DNA of 64,000 nt, taken from the NCBI GenBank assembly GCA_965224205.1, contig CBDCYN010000009.1, forward strand, positions 124,001 to 188,000. The letters run 5' to 3'. How positions within the stretch are numbered: the stretch's first letter is position 1; each line of letters starts with the position of its first letter. Under the pieces are notes generated by a model. The model was not told the origin of the DNA and did no database searches. It saw only the letters and a program-made list of their open reading frames with translations. Shown piece after piece: positions 9,217 through 17,452 of this stretch. Origin of the DNA: CBDCYN01 sp965224205. GTDB taxonomy: Bacteria; Planctomycetota; Phycisphaerae; Phycisphaerales; Phycisphaeraceae. The position numbers were made by a program, and so were the translations under genes.

Positions 9217-10094
9217 GAAGTAGAGGCCATATCCGTCACGCCGTGATCGGGTCATCCTGCACAGGTAAGGACCGATTGTTGTCAACGAGGCTGCAGCTGC
9301 GGGCTGTCAGCCCATAGCTAAGGATTTCAGTGGGCCAGCCCCTTCTTACGATCGATCCTTACCTCTTCTCGACGACCGGTGATCGTACCCAAGGACCGAC
9401 ACCAAGTCTTCTCCAGCCGGCAGCGGAAGCTAGGACACTGCCCAGGGTCTTTCAGTTTTCTGGTAATCTGCTGGGTGCTGGATTGTACCGAAGGTCATGG
9501 AGGATCGGATGATATCGCAGACACGCGATCCATGCCATGCCCTATGCGTTGGCTCTGTGAAAACCCCGCATCATACCGGTTGTACTTGGCGCGTAATTAT
9601 CTTATGGTTATACCTAACCTAAACCACTCCATTGTTCCGGGTTTGGGCTCAGTCACAAGGAGAGAAGGATTTCTTCTTAAGCTCAACCCTTAACTCGCAA
9701 AGGCTGGCTACGTGCTGCTTGCCGACAGGCGGCTGGAGCTTGCAAGACAATGAGTCAAGGAGACACGGTTCTTAAGCGTTTATGGGTTCGCTGGTTCGCG
9801 ATGAACAACGCGAACCTCTGGAATGGGGATGAATCATGGTTGACCTACAGTGAGATTCGATTTCGTCTGTCCGTGCAGCGGGCCCGACCATGTGTCTGTG
9901 TATTTCGAGCAGTAGAAACTATATTCCTGATCATCGGCGTACATGGGGCAGGCGAATGAAGGCAAATTATGAGGTCAACACAGACAGCTGTGCCTCATGG
10001 AGCGAGTAGCCTTGTTTATCGAATGGCCAGGGAAATAAAGGGTTTCCATGTGTTCATGGTGGTGCCGATCAAAGCTATCGAAGAGTAACATCCG
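9217..10094. other. 878-bp gene-free stretch
   Basis: Contains R3 copy 2 at 9291-9366. The rest has small frames (9379-9693, 9750-9959) with no recognisable product; the latter begins near an AAGGAG-like sequence but its composition does not resemble a gene here. No tRNA-like or terminator structure was seen. Confidence 0.45.
9291..9366 (+). repeat. intergenic repeat R3, copy 2
   Basis: GCTGCGGGCTGTCAGCCC, then AGCTAAGGATTTCAGTGGG, CCAGCCCC and ATCCTTACCTCT. The same blocks in the same order occur at 26694-26754, giving an element of about 65-75 bp. Confidence 0.65.
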
Positions 10095-11729
10095 ATGATG
10101 CATAGGTTCTTGACCATAGTGGCGTTGTTTTCGGGTTTGGGGCTAGGGGTTGTTCCGTTGCACGCTCAGCAGGGCAGCCTGCCCCCAGTCAGTGAGATCC
10201 TTGAAGAGGCAGATCCCCTGACCGAAGTCGAGGCGACCGAGATTACCGGGTTCCATTTTATCGCTAACACGGTGTTTACCAACGAGGAACTGGGCGAGGT
10301 CGTCGAGACGTACCTCGATAAGCCGATGACACGCCAAGACCTGGAGGTCGCCCGCAACGAGCTGACCCGATTCTACGTCGAGCACGGGTACATCAACTCC
10401 GGCGTGGTGTTGGAGGATCCCCCGATCGTGGATGGCGTCGTCACCTTCCGGATTGTTGAGGGAGTCCTTTCAGACATCCGCCTGACGGGTAATGATTGGC
10501 TAGCGGATTACTACCTCACCCACCGGATCCGCCTCGGGGCCGGCACGCCGCTGAATGTCCTGCAACTCAAGAACCAGCTCGAATTGCTGCGCGAGAACCC
10601 GAACATCAAGACGATTAAAGCGGAGTTGCACCCGGGACCGGTCCCGGGCGACAGCCTGTTAGACGTGGCCGTCGAAGAGGCCAACGCCCTGCACCTGGGG
10701 CTGCGTTTTGATAACGCCCGGTCCCCGAGCATCGGGGCTGAGCGGTTTAGCCTCCTGGTCTCGCACACCAACCTCACCGGCCACAGCGACCAGATCTCGC
10801 TCGACTACGGGATCACCAAGAACGGGATCGATGAGATCGAGCTGTCGGGCAAGGATAACATCGCCGTGTCTTACGCCCTGCCCTTCACCGCGTACGACAC
10901 GACGTTTGGGGCTAGCTACTCGCGGACCGATTCCCTGGTGGTCGAGGAGCCGTTCGTCCCCCTCGACATCACCAGTGAGCTGCGCGAGGTCAAGCTGAGC
11001 CTGCGTCAGCCCCTGTACCGGACCCTGGGTACCGAGATCGCGATCACCGTCGCCGGAGAGCGCCGCGAGAACCAAACGTTTCTCAGCGGCGCCCCGTTCT
11101 CTTTCTCGCAGGGTGCTCAGAACGGCGAGAGCGACGTGTCGGTCCTGAGGATCGACCAGGAGTTCTCCACCCGTGATCAGCAGCAAGCGATAGCCCTGCT
11201 TTCGACGTTCCGGATCGGTCTCGACGTCCTGGACCCGACCATCGGCGACCCAGTCGACGGGGAGTTCTTTTCCTGGCTGGGGCAGTTCCAGTACATCCTG
11301 CGGCTGGGCGAAACGAATAATCAGCTGCTGTTTCGGGTCAGCGCTCAACAAGCCGACCGCGGGTTGCTGTCGCTCGAACAGTTCGCCCTGGGCGGGGTCG
11401 ACACCGTGCGGGGCTACCGTCAGAACCAGGTGGTCCGCGACAACGGGATCGCCCTATCGGGCGAGCTGCGATTCCCGCTGATCTTCGACGCCAACGGCCG
11501 GGCGATCCTCTCGGCAGTGCCCTTTGTCGACTTCGGGTACGGGTGGGACGAGGGCCAGGATTCCAACTCCATCAACATCGCCAGCACCGGCATCGGGTTG
11601 CTTCTGAACCTCAATAACAAACTCAACGGCTATTTCTATTGGGGGTACCCGTTCCGGGATTTCGACGACCCCGAGGACGACATCCAAGACCTCGGCATCC
11701 ACTTTAGCATCACCTGGTTCCCATTCTGA
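10095..11729 (+). CDS. two-partner secretion TpsB / ShlB-FhaC-type outer-membrane transporter (Omp85 superfamily)
   Basis: A 544-residue protein with a signal peptide (MMHRFLTIVALFSGLGL..., cleavage near AQQG). Two POTRA-like domains follow at residues 45-190; the first contains the TpsB-style segment GYINSGVVLEDP and VDGVVTFRIVEG. A beta-barrel (residues 200-544) ends in aromatic residues (ITWFPF). VRGYR near residue 438 is the Omp85-superfamily motif at the tip of loop 6. TpsB proteins export one large TpsA exoprotein across the outer membrane, but no TpsA-like gene lies in this window. It could instead be a more general Omp85 protein; the POTRA_2-like region favours TpsB. Confidence 0.85.
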   Translation: MMHRFLTIVALFSGLGLGVVPLHAQQGSLPPVSEILEEADPLTEVEATEITGFHFIANTVFTNEELGEVVETYLDKPMTRQDLEVARNELTRFYVEHGYINSGVVLEDPPIVDGVVTFRIVEGVLSDIRLTGNDWLADYYLTHRIRLGAGTPLNVLQLKNQLELLRENPNIKTIKAELHPGPVPGDSLLDVAVEEANALHLGLRFDNARSPSIGAERFSLLVSHTNLTGHSDQISLDYGITKNGIDEIELSGKDNIAVSYALPFTAYDTTFGASYSRTDSLVVEEPFVPLDITSELREVKLSLRQPLYRTLGTEIAITVAGERRENQTFLSGAPFSFSQGAQNGESDVSVLRIDQEFSTRDQQQAIALLSTFRIGLDVLDPTIGDPVDGEFFSWLGQFQYILRLGETNNQLLFRVSAQQADRGLLSLEQFALGGVDTVRGYRQNQVVRDNGIALSGELRFPLIFDANGRAILSAVPFVDFGYGWDEGQDSNSINIASTGIGLLLNLNNKLNGYFYWGYPFRDFDDPEDDIQDLGIHFSITWFPF

Positions 11730-11776
11730 TCCGGGTGGCCCTTACAGCGGTAAGACAGAAGTTTACCGATGAGGCC

Positions 11777-11881
11777 GTTATACCGGTCCCGGATGAAAAT
11801 ACGGCGTGACTCATGTACATGGCAGGGAAATTTTAGGTGTCCAACGCATGTTCAACGCGGTACTTTGATACGCGATACGTA
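11777..11881 (+). repeat. dispersed intergenic repeat R1, copy B
   Basis: Blocks TCCCGGATGAAAATACGGCG, TGTACATGGCAGGGAAATTT and CAACGCGGTACTTTGATACG are in the same order and spacing as copy A. It fills the gap between convergent tpsB and the MarR gene. Confidence 0.75.
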
Positions 11882-11889
11882 TAGAACAC

Positions 11890-12540
11890 CTAAGAACGCC
11901 CGGGGCCATCCGCCGAGGAGGGAGGTGCTGGCCCAGCCCCTGAGTCAGACCCGCCGTCCAAGAGGCCGCAGATCGGAAGATCTTCTTTGAGCGCCTGCTG
12001 GGATGGAGAGGCGCTCGCGGAGATAGGGCCCGTGGTCAGCACGGCGCTGGCGTCGATGTCCTCGGCCTCCATCATGGCCACAACCCTCTGCAATGAAGAC
12101 AGCATCAGGCTCTGCTCCCAGTCTTGAAGAGCCGAGAATTTGCGCACGAATTGATCCTGCAGAGGCGATGGGGCGCTCTCGAGCATCGATACCCCCGCTT
12201 CGGTGGCTTGGATCAACACCTGCCGACGGTCACCGGCGCTGCGCTGGCGCACCACCAGCCCTCGTTTCTCGAGTCGTTCTAAAATCCCGCTGACGGTCCC
12301 TTTGCTTAGGGAAACCCGGTTAGCCACGCCACCAGCGGAGATCATGCCCACCGTAGCGATCTGCCGCAGGACGATCAGTTGTGGCCCGGTGATCCCGTGG
12401 CGTTGGACCAGTAAGCGCGAGTGCAAATCAATCGCCCGGATGATCCGTCGTAGGGCCACAAGAACCTGCTCCTCGATACCGGATTGAGCGATTTCTGGAT
12501 GATGATTCGTGGATGAATCCAATTCAACTCGTTTCGACAA
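11890..12540 (-). CDS. MarR-family regulator, probable repressor of the ectoine locus (EctR/CosR-like)
   Basis: A 216-residue protein. Residues 25-160 form a MarR winged helix: a dimerisation helix, the recognition helix region VSLSKGTVSGILERLEKRGLV and the wing SAGDRRQVLIQATEAG with the conserved DxR. The C-terminal 50 residues are Pro/Ser/Gly-rich and likely disordered. It is transcribed divergently from ectABC across about 200 AT-rich bp containing two perfect palindromes. MarR proteins called EctR or CosR control ectoine genes in several Gram-negative bacteria, so this role is inferred from family plus position. The start shown is a TTG with no clear ribosome binding site; a few residues either way are possible. 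Confidence 0.85.
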   Translation of the reverse strand: MSKRVELDSSTNHHPEIAQSGIEEQVLVALRRIIRAIDLHSRLLVQRHGITGPQLIVLRQIATVGMISAGGVANRVSLSKGTVSGILERLEKRGLVVRQRSAGDRRQVLIQATEAGVSMLESAPSPLQDQFVRKFSALQDWEQSLMLSSLQRVVAMMEAEDIDASAVLTTGPISASASPSQQALKEDLPICGLLDGGSDSGAGPAPPSSADGPGRS

Positions 12541-12550
12541 AAACGTTTTT
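12539..12550. promoter_or_regulatory. palindrome AAAAACGTTTTT at the start of the MarR gene
   Basis: A perfect 12-bp palindrome overlapping the predicted first codon of the MarR gene. It is a candidate autoregulatory site, but such AT-rich palindromes can arise by chance in this segment. Confidence 0.3.
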
Positions 12551-12610
12551 GATGATATTCGACAACAGAAGATTGTTACATAGTTTTTTTATTTGCAGTA
12601 TTTTATCTAA

Positions 12611-12622
12611 CAACACGTGTTG
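12611..12622. promoter_or_regulatory. palindrome CAACACGTGTTG, candidate MarR operator
   Basis: A perfect 12-bp palindrome ending 7 bp upstream of the ect -35 box, within the intergenic region shared with the divergent MarR gene. Its position suits a regulator controlling both directions; binding is inferred. Confidence 0.45.
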
Positions 12623-12629
12623 ATGCGCC

Positions 12630-12658
12630 TTGTCATTTGAGGTATCGATCGGTATAAT
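12630..12658 (+). promoter_or_regulatory. sigma70-type promoter of the ectoine locus
   Basis: TTGTCA (12630-12635) and a consensus TATAAT (12653-12658) are separated by 17 bp. Transcription would begin about 70 nt before the AAGGAG at 12728. Confidence 0.7.
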
Positions 12659-12737
12659 TTAATTTGTATCGAAAGCAAATTGGTCTCGTCATCTGATTTT
12701 TTGATCCGTTATGAGATCAATCGATTCAAGGAGATGA

Positions 12738-13331
12738 TCCATCCCTGGTGCGATAAGCAATCGGAAACCCACAGTCGAAGACGCGGCACAGATCGATGCA
12801 CTGATCCGTAGCTGCCCCCCGCTGGATACGAATTCACGGTATTTGTATTTGTTGTTGTGTTATCACTTTGCAGACACTTGTATTATAGCACAGCGAGATG
12901 ATCAAATTATCGGGTTTGCTTCATCCTATCGGCCACCCGACTCCTATGAATCTCCGTCTCCCCCCCGCCTCTCGGATGGTCCCAACCCCGCGGACCTATG
13001 CAACCGCCTTTTTATCTGGCAGATCGCCGTCCTGCCCGCGGTTCGAGGTCTAGGGCTAGCCACGCAGATGCTGTTCGCCTTGCTTAAGCGGGATGCATGT
13101 CGCGGCGTGCGGTACCTTGAAACCACCATCAATCCGTCGAATCACTCGTCTCAACGACTATTCGAGCGGGTCGCCCAACGCCTAGCGGTGCCCTGCCAAC
13201 AGTCGAGTGCCTTCCCGGCCCGCCTATTCGGGGACCGTCCGCACGAAGAAGAAATCCTGTTCCGCCTCGGGCCGATCGACCCCGCGACGCGGCCCCCAAC
13301 ACCCAGCCACATCCACGGAGCTATGGCCTGA
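12738..13331 (+). CDS. ectA: L-2,4-diaminobutyrate acetyltransferase (start codon anomalous)
   Basis: GNAT-family enzyme that acetylates 2,4-diaminobutyrate with acetyl-CoA, the second step of ectoine synthesis. EctA features in order: NRKPTVEDA...IDALIRSCPPLD, the signature NSRYLYLLLCYHFADTC, the acetyl-CoA site VLPAVRGLGLATQML, and CRGVRYLETTINPSN...SSQRLF, ending HEEEILFRLGP. The homologous reading begins upstream of the first available start (TTG at 12843), which would cut into the domain. Between the in-frame TGA at 12735 and 12843 there is no ATG, GTG or TTG, although AAGGAG (12728-12733) lies in the right place. An extra base near GATAAGC (12752-12758) would join the frame to the ATG at 12734. 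A single-base assembly error or a non-AUG start is likely. Confidence 0.88.
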   Translation, partial: SIPGAISNRKPTVEDAAQIDALIRSCPPLDTNSRYLYLLLCYHFADTCIIAQRDDQIIGFASSYRPPDSYESPSPPRLSDGPNPADLCNRLFIWQIAVLPAVRGLGLATQMLFALLKRDACRGVRYLETTINPSNHSSQRLFERVAQRLAVPCQQSSAFPARLFGDRPHEEEILFRLGPIDPATRPPTPSHIHGAMA

Positions 13332-14629
13332 TGAATATATTCCAACGGTTAGAGTCTGACGTACGCAGTTACTGCCGGTCGTTCCCGGTCGTGTTTACCA
13401 ACGCCCGCGGCGCCGTCATGGAGGACGATCAAGGCAACCGCTATATCGACTTCCTCGCCGGCGCCGGGACCTTGAACTACGGGCACAACCCCCCGGCGAT
13501 CCAAGCCAAGCTCATCGATTACTTGCAGCGCGATGGGATCATCCACGGCCTGGACATGCACAGCCAGGCCAAGAAACGGTTCCTCGAGGTGTTCGATCGG
13601 TACATCCTCTGGCCGCTGGAGTCGGAGTACAAGATCCAGTTCACCGGCCCCACCGGCACCAACGCGGTCGAAGCTGCTTTCAAGCTGGCGAGGAAAGTGA
13701 CCGGCCGCACCAACATCGTCGCGTTCACCAACGGGTTCCACGGGGTGACACTCGGGTCGGTCGCGGCCACGGGTAACGATCATTTCCGCAACGCCGCCGG
13801 CGTGCCGCTGCACAACGTGACCTTTATGCCCTACGACGGGTATCTCGGCGACGACGTGGACACCCTCGACTACCTGCGGAAGTTCATCGAAGACAGCTCC
13901 AGCGGCTTGGACCTGCCGGCGGCGGTGATCGTCGAAACCGTCCAAGGTGAGGGCGGGGTCAACGTCGCCAGCTGGGACTGGCTGCGTGGGCTCGAGGCGA
14001 TCTGCCGGGAATTCAAGATCCTGCTGATCGTCGACGATATCCAGGCCGGGTGCGGCCGCACCAGCACGTTCTTCAGCTTCGAAGAGGCGGGGATCAACCC
14101 CGACATGATCACGCTGTCCAAATCTTTGAGCGGTTACGGTGTGCCGATGTCTTTGTTGCTGCTCAAGCCGCAGCTCGACCAATGGAAGCCCGGCGAACAC
14201 AACGGCACATTCCGGGGCCACAACCTCGCGTTTGTCGCCGCTGCTGAAGCGATCGAGCTGTTCTGGCGCGACGGCGATTTCACCCGTGACATCAAACGCA
14301 AGGGGCGTTTCATCAAAGACCGGCTCGACGCGATCGCCGAGCGGTTCCTGGACGTTGACCTGCAAGTGCGCGGCCGAGGGATGGTCTGGGGGGTCGCCAG
14401 CCCGTCGTGCCCGCAGCTGGCGGGGGAGGTGAGCCGGGTGGCGTTCGAGCATAACCTCATCATCGAGACCAGCGGCACCGACGGCCACGTTCTGAAGCTG
14501 CTGCCACCGCTGATCATCGACACCGACTTGTTGGAGGAAGGGATCGACATCATCGAGCGGAGTATCGAGTCTGTGCTCAGCGACCCGGCGTTCTGCCAGG
14601 AGCACGACCTGATGGAGGTGGGCCGATGA
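13331..14629 (+). CDS. ectB: diaminobutyrate-2-oxoglutarate aminotransferase
   Basis: A 432-residue class III PLP aminotransferase that converts aspartate semialdehyde plus glutamate to 2,4-diaminobutyrate, the first committed step to ectoine. Seen: PLP-phosphate loop TGPTGTNAVEAA, VDDIQAGCGRTSTFF with the cofactor-ring Asp, ITLSKSLSGYGVP with the Schiff-base Lys, and NGTFRGHNLAFV. The sequence follows EctB throughout rather than other ornithine-type aminotransferases. The ATG overlaps the ectA stop (TGATG), implying translational coupling. Confidence 0.97.
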   Translation: MNIFQRLESDVRSYCRSFPVVFTNARGAVMEDDQGNRYIDFLAGAGTLNYGHNPPAIQAKLIDYLQRDGIIHGLDMHSQAKKRFLEVFDRYILWPLESEYKIQFTGPTGTNAVEAAFKLARKVTGRTNIVAFTNGFHGVTLGSVAATGNDHFRNAAGVPLHNVTFMPYDGYLGDDVDTLDYLRKFIEDSSSGLDLPAAVIVETVQGEGGVNVASWDWLRGLEAICREFKILLIVDDIQAGCGRTSTFFSFEEAGINPDMITLSKSLSGYGVPMSLLLLKPQLDQWKPGEHNGTFRGHNLAFVAAAEAIELFWRDGDFTRDIKRKGRFIKDRLDAIAERFLDVDLQVRGRGMVWGVASPSCPQLAGEVSRVAFEHNLIIETSGTDGHVLKLLPPLIIDTDLLEEGIDIIERSIESVLSDPAFCQEHDLMEVGR

Positions 14630-15018
14630 TTGTCCGAACACTCGACGAAGTGCTCGGTACCCCGCAAGACGTGGCGGTCGAGGCATGGAACAGCCGCCGG
14701 CTGCTGCTGGCCAAGGACGGGATGGGCTTCTCCCTGCACGATACATTCATCTACCCCGGCCACGACATCGAGATGCGTTACGACAACCACCTCGAAGCCG
14801 TGTACTGCATCGAGGGCGAGGGCGAGGTCCGGGTGTTGCCCGACGGGCCGACCTACCCGATCCGGCCCGGCACGGTGTACGCCCTGGACCGGCACGACCA
14901 CCACGTCCTGCGGGCGATCACGCGGATGCGCATGGTATGCGTGTTTAACCCCCCGGTTACCGGCCAGGAGGTCCATGATGAGAACGGCGCGTACCCCGCC
15001 GCGTTGCAAGAGACCTAG
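14626..15018 (+). CDS. ectC: L-ectoine synthase
   Basis: A 130-residue cupin that cyclises N-gamma-acetyl-diaminobutyrate to ectoine. It has the standard EctC start (MIVRTLDEVLGT), cupin motif region MRYDNHLEAVYCIEGEGEV with metal-binding Glu and Tyr positions, and DRHDHHVLRAITRMRMVCVFNPPVTGQEVHDENGAY, the conserved EctC ending (read in two parts). Its ATGA overlaps the ectB stop. No ectD hydroxylase or ask_ect aspartokinase follows, so the product should be ectoine rather than hydroxyectoine. Confidence 0.97.
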   Translation: MIVRTLDEVLGTPQDVAVEAWNSRRLLLAKDGMGFSLHDTFIYPGHDIEMRYDNHLEAVYCIEGEGEVRVLPDGPTYPIRPGTVYALDRHDHHVLRAITRMRMVCVFNPPVTGQEVHDENGAYPAALQET

Positions 15019-15074
15019 AGGACGCTGACGTGGATTCTTCGTCACGATCGAGACCGCAGGGGGGGTGATGAGGC

Positions 15075-15995
15075 ATGATTAGCAAAAACCGAATCCCGAA
15101 CGCCGCTCCCCAGGCCTTGATCGTGGCGATGGCCGTGGCCTTGGTGGGTTCCGCGATCGGCTGCGACGGGGGGGCGCACGCCAACCGGCCCGGGGAGACC
15201 ACGCTCCAACGGGTCCAGCGCACCGGGGTCATCCGCATCGCGTACGCCAACGAAGCGCCCTACGGGTACAAGGACCCGCAGACCGGGGCGGTCACCGGAG
15301 AAGCCCCCGAGATCGCTGCTGCCATCCTCAAACAGATCGGGATCACCAAGATCGAGCCGACGCTCACCGACTTCGGACAGCTGATCCCGGGCCTCAAGGC
15401 GGGCCGATTCGATCTGATCGCCGCCGGGATGTACATCACCCCGGAACGCTGCCAACAGATCAGTTTCTCCAACCCGACGTACGCGATCGGCGAAGCGTTC
15501 TTGGTCAAGAAAGGCAACCCGAAAGGGCTACACAGCTTCGAGGACGCGCTGGCGTCGGCCGACGCGAAGTTGGGCGTCGTCGGGGGCACCGTTGAGCTCC
15601 AGATCGCTGAGGAGATCGGGATCCCCGAGTCGCGGATCGTGGTGTTCCCCGACAACGCCGCGGCCCTGGCGGGGCTCCAAGCCGGTCGGATCGACGCGTT
15701 CGCCGGCACCGCCCTGACGGTCCAGGATCTGCTAGCCAAAACCGGGGACGTTGCCATCGAACGAGCCGATCCGTTCCGCCAGCCTCAAACCAACGGCCGG
15801 TCCAAGAACTACGGGGCGTTCGGGTTCCGCAAGCAGGACATGGCGCTTCGCGCGGTGTTCAATGAGGGCCTGGCCGGGTTCATCGGGTCGCCCCAGCACC
15901 TATCACTCGTCGAGCCGTTCGGGTTCACCGCCAGCGAGCTGCCGGGGGATGTGACCGCTGAGCAGATCTGCGGCGGCGGCCATGAGCCGGGGTAA
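15075..15995 (+). CDS. ehuB: ectoine/hydroxyectoine ABC transporter, substrate-binding lipoprotein
   Basis: A 306-residue family 3 solute-binding protein. The N-terminus is a lipoprotein signal with lipobox region SAIGC, placing it in the periplasm on the inner membrane. The mature part begins TLQRVQRTGVIRIAYANEAPYGY and contains AGRFDLIAAGMYITPERC and GTVELQIAEEIGIPESRI, typical of EhuB. It follows ectC by 56 bp with GATGAGGC before the ATG. Co-location with ectABC indicates recapture of leaked or external ectoine. Specificity is inferred from family resemblance and context. Confidence 0.92.
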   Translation: MISKNRIPNAAPQALIVAMAVALVGSAIGCDGGAHANRPGETTLQRVQRTGVIRIAYANEAPYGYKDPQTGAVTGEAPEIAAAILKQIGITKIEPTLTDFGQLIPGLKAGRFDLIAAGMYITPERCQQISFSNPTYAIGEAFLVKKGNPKGLHSFEDALASADAKLGVVGGTVELQIAEEIGIPESRIVVFPDNAAALAGLQAGRIDAFAGTALTVQDLLAKTGDVAIERADPFRQPQTNGRSKNYGAFGFRKQDMALRAVFNEGLAGFIGSPQHLSLVEPFGFTASELPGDVTAEQICGGGHEPG

Positions 15996-16055
15996 TCTTC
16001 TCCAAGCATGAATGAGGTTGATCCATGTCTTGTGCGAAGACTTGTGTGAAGAATA

Positions 16056-16090
16056 GAAGAACCCGTTGCCTCCTGGTCGCGGGTCGTTAC
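16056..16090 (+). repeat. intergenic repeat R2, copy 1
   Basis: AGAACCCGTTGCCTCCTGG followed by TCGCGGGTCGTTACG, matching the core AGAACCCGCTGCCT plus GGTCGCGGCTCGCT seen at 22558 and 25541. It lies inside the transporter operon, just before ehuC. Confidence 0.6.
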
Positions 16091-16098
16091 GGGCACGC

Positions 16099-16780
16099 AT
16101 GATCGAGGCGGGATTCCTATCGGTGGTGAGGCCGTTTGATTTGCTACCTGACCTGCTCCAAGGGCTGTGGGTGACGGTCCAGGTCTATCTCGGCGCTTCG
16201 GTGGTGGCGGTGGGGATCGCGTTGCTGGCGGGGTTGTGCCGCTTGAGTGCGGCATTGCCGCTGCGATGGGGAGCGGTGACGTATGTCGAGGTGTTTCGGG
16301 GAACGTCGGCGGTGGTCCAGCTGTTTTGGTTCTACTACGTGCTGCCGCTTTTCGGGGTCCACCTGCCGGCGATGGCGACGGGGATCGTGGTGCTGGGGCT
16401 CAATTACGGGGCATACGGCGCCGAGGTGGTCCGCGGGGCGGTCGCGGCGGTGCCCGTTGGGGCAGGCCGAGGCGGCCGTAGCGCTAAACCTGCCCCCGTG
16501 GCAGCGGCTGCGATCGGTGGTTTGGCCCCAGGCGATCGTGCGGATGCTGCCGCCGATGGGTAATCTTCAGATCGAGCTGCTCAAGAACACCGCGTTGGTC
16601 TACTTCATCAGCCTCCACGACCTGACCGCGGCGGGCAAGGATTTGCAAAACGCGACCCAGAGGACCGTCGAGATCTTTGGGCTGACGCTGCTGATCTACT
16701 TCGCGTTGGCTTTAGGCGTCACCGGGGTTACCCGCTATCTTGAAAAGATGCTCGGCGGGCGATGGTGGAAAGGGGCGTGA
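16099..16780 (+). CDS. ehuC: ectoine/hydroxyectoine ABC transporter permease EhuC (one frameshift as read)
   Basis: His/Glu-type ABC permease, about 226 residues when joined. The first frame gives LLPDLLQGLWVTVQVYLGAS, EVFRGTSAVVQLFWFYYVLP and LNYGAYGAEVVRGAVAAVPV. The second frame continues GQAEAAVALNLPPWQRLRSV, IELLKNTALVYFISLHDLT and the last membrane helix. The break falls in the G-run at 16459-16462 inside the conserved EAA loop; removing one G restores AVPVGQAEAAVALNL. Both halves are well conserved, so an assembly indel is more likely than a dead gene. It forms the membrane channel with EhuD. Confidence 0.85.
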
Positions 16781-17435
16781 CGGTGGGGCTGGACTGGGAC
16801 TGGGGCCTAGCCGCCGAGGCGGTGGAGCCGCTGCTCAAGGGGTTGTGGATCACCGTGCTGGCCACGGCCGGGGGGATGTCCGTGGCCATGGTGCTGGGGC
16901 TGGGGCTGGCGATGGTCCGCTGGTCGGGTCGTTGGTGGATCGCATGGCCGGCCGGCGGGGTGATCGAGTTCATCCGCAACACCCCGCTGTTGATCCAGTT
17001 GTTTTTTGTTTACTACTGGGTCCCCGATCTGGGGTGGAACGGCCCGTTGGTGACCGGGGTTTTGGTGCTGGGGACCCATTACGCGACTTATACGTCCGAA
17101 GTGTACCGATCCGGGATTGAAGCGGTGGCGAAGGGTCAATGGGACGCGGCGCGGGCGTTGAACCTGTCTCGGTCACGCGTGTGGCTGGGGGTGATCCTGC
17201 CCCAGGCGATCCCGCCGGTTATCCCGGCGCTGGGCAACTATCTCGTGGCCATGTTCAAGGACACCCCGCTGCTATACGCCATCACCTTGCGAGAAATGCT
17301 AAGCCAGGCCCATAATTTCAACGCGCGGGTCGGCAGCTACGAAGAGAGTTATACCTTGGTGGGGTTGATCTTTCTGGGCTAAGTTTATCCGCGGCGAAAG
17401 GGATCCGCTGGGCCGAGGGGGCGTTGGGCCATTAG
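16762..17435 (+). CDS. ehuD: ectoine/hydroxyectoine ABC transporter permease EhuD (C-terminus frameshifted as read)
   Basis: Second permease subunit. It contains LLKGLWITVLATAGGMSVAM, EFIRNTPLLIQLFFVYYWVP, the EAA loop GIEAVAKGQWDAARALNLS and FKDTPLLYAITLREMLSQA. The frame as written stops at 17382 (206 residues), before the last membrane segment is complete. Restoring one G in the GGG at 17376-17378 continues the protein as LSLSAAKGIRWAEGALGH to a TAG at 17435. This matches the usual A..[IV]RW.E..L ending of these permeases. The start overlaps the end of ehuC. Confidence 0.85.
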
Positions 17436-17452
17436 ACAGGGTTAAGGGTCTT

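Noticed and set aside
9750..9959. 69-residue ORF in the gap before the TpsB gene
   Set aside because: No family resemblance, unusual composition and no clear ribosome binding site; probably chance.
13349..14746. 465-residue open frame on the minus strand opposite ectB
   Set aside because: A codon-bias shadow: ectB on the plus strand is unambiguous, and the antisense product is Val/Asp/Arg-rich without any family resemblance. The same applies to long antisense frames opposite infB (31522-32358), pcrA (4157-4867) and tpsB (10659-11351).
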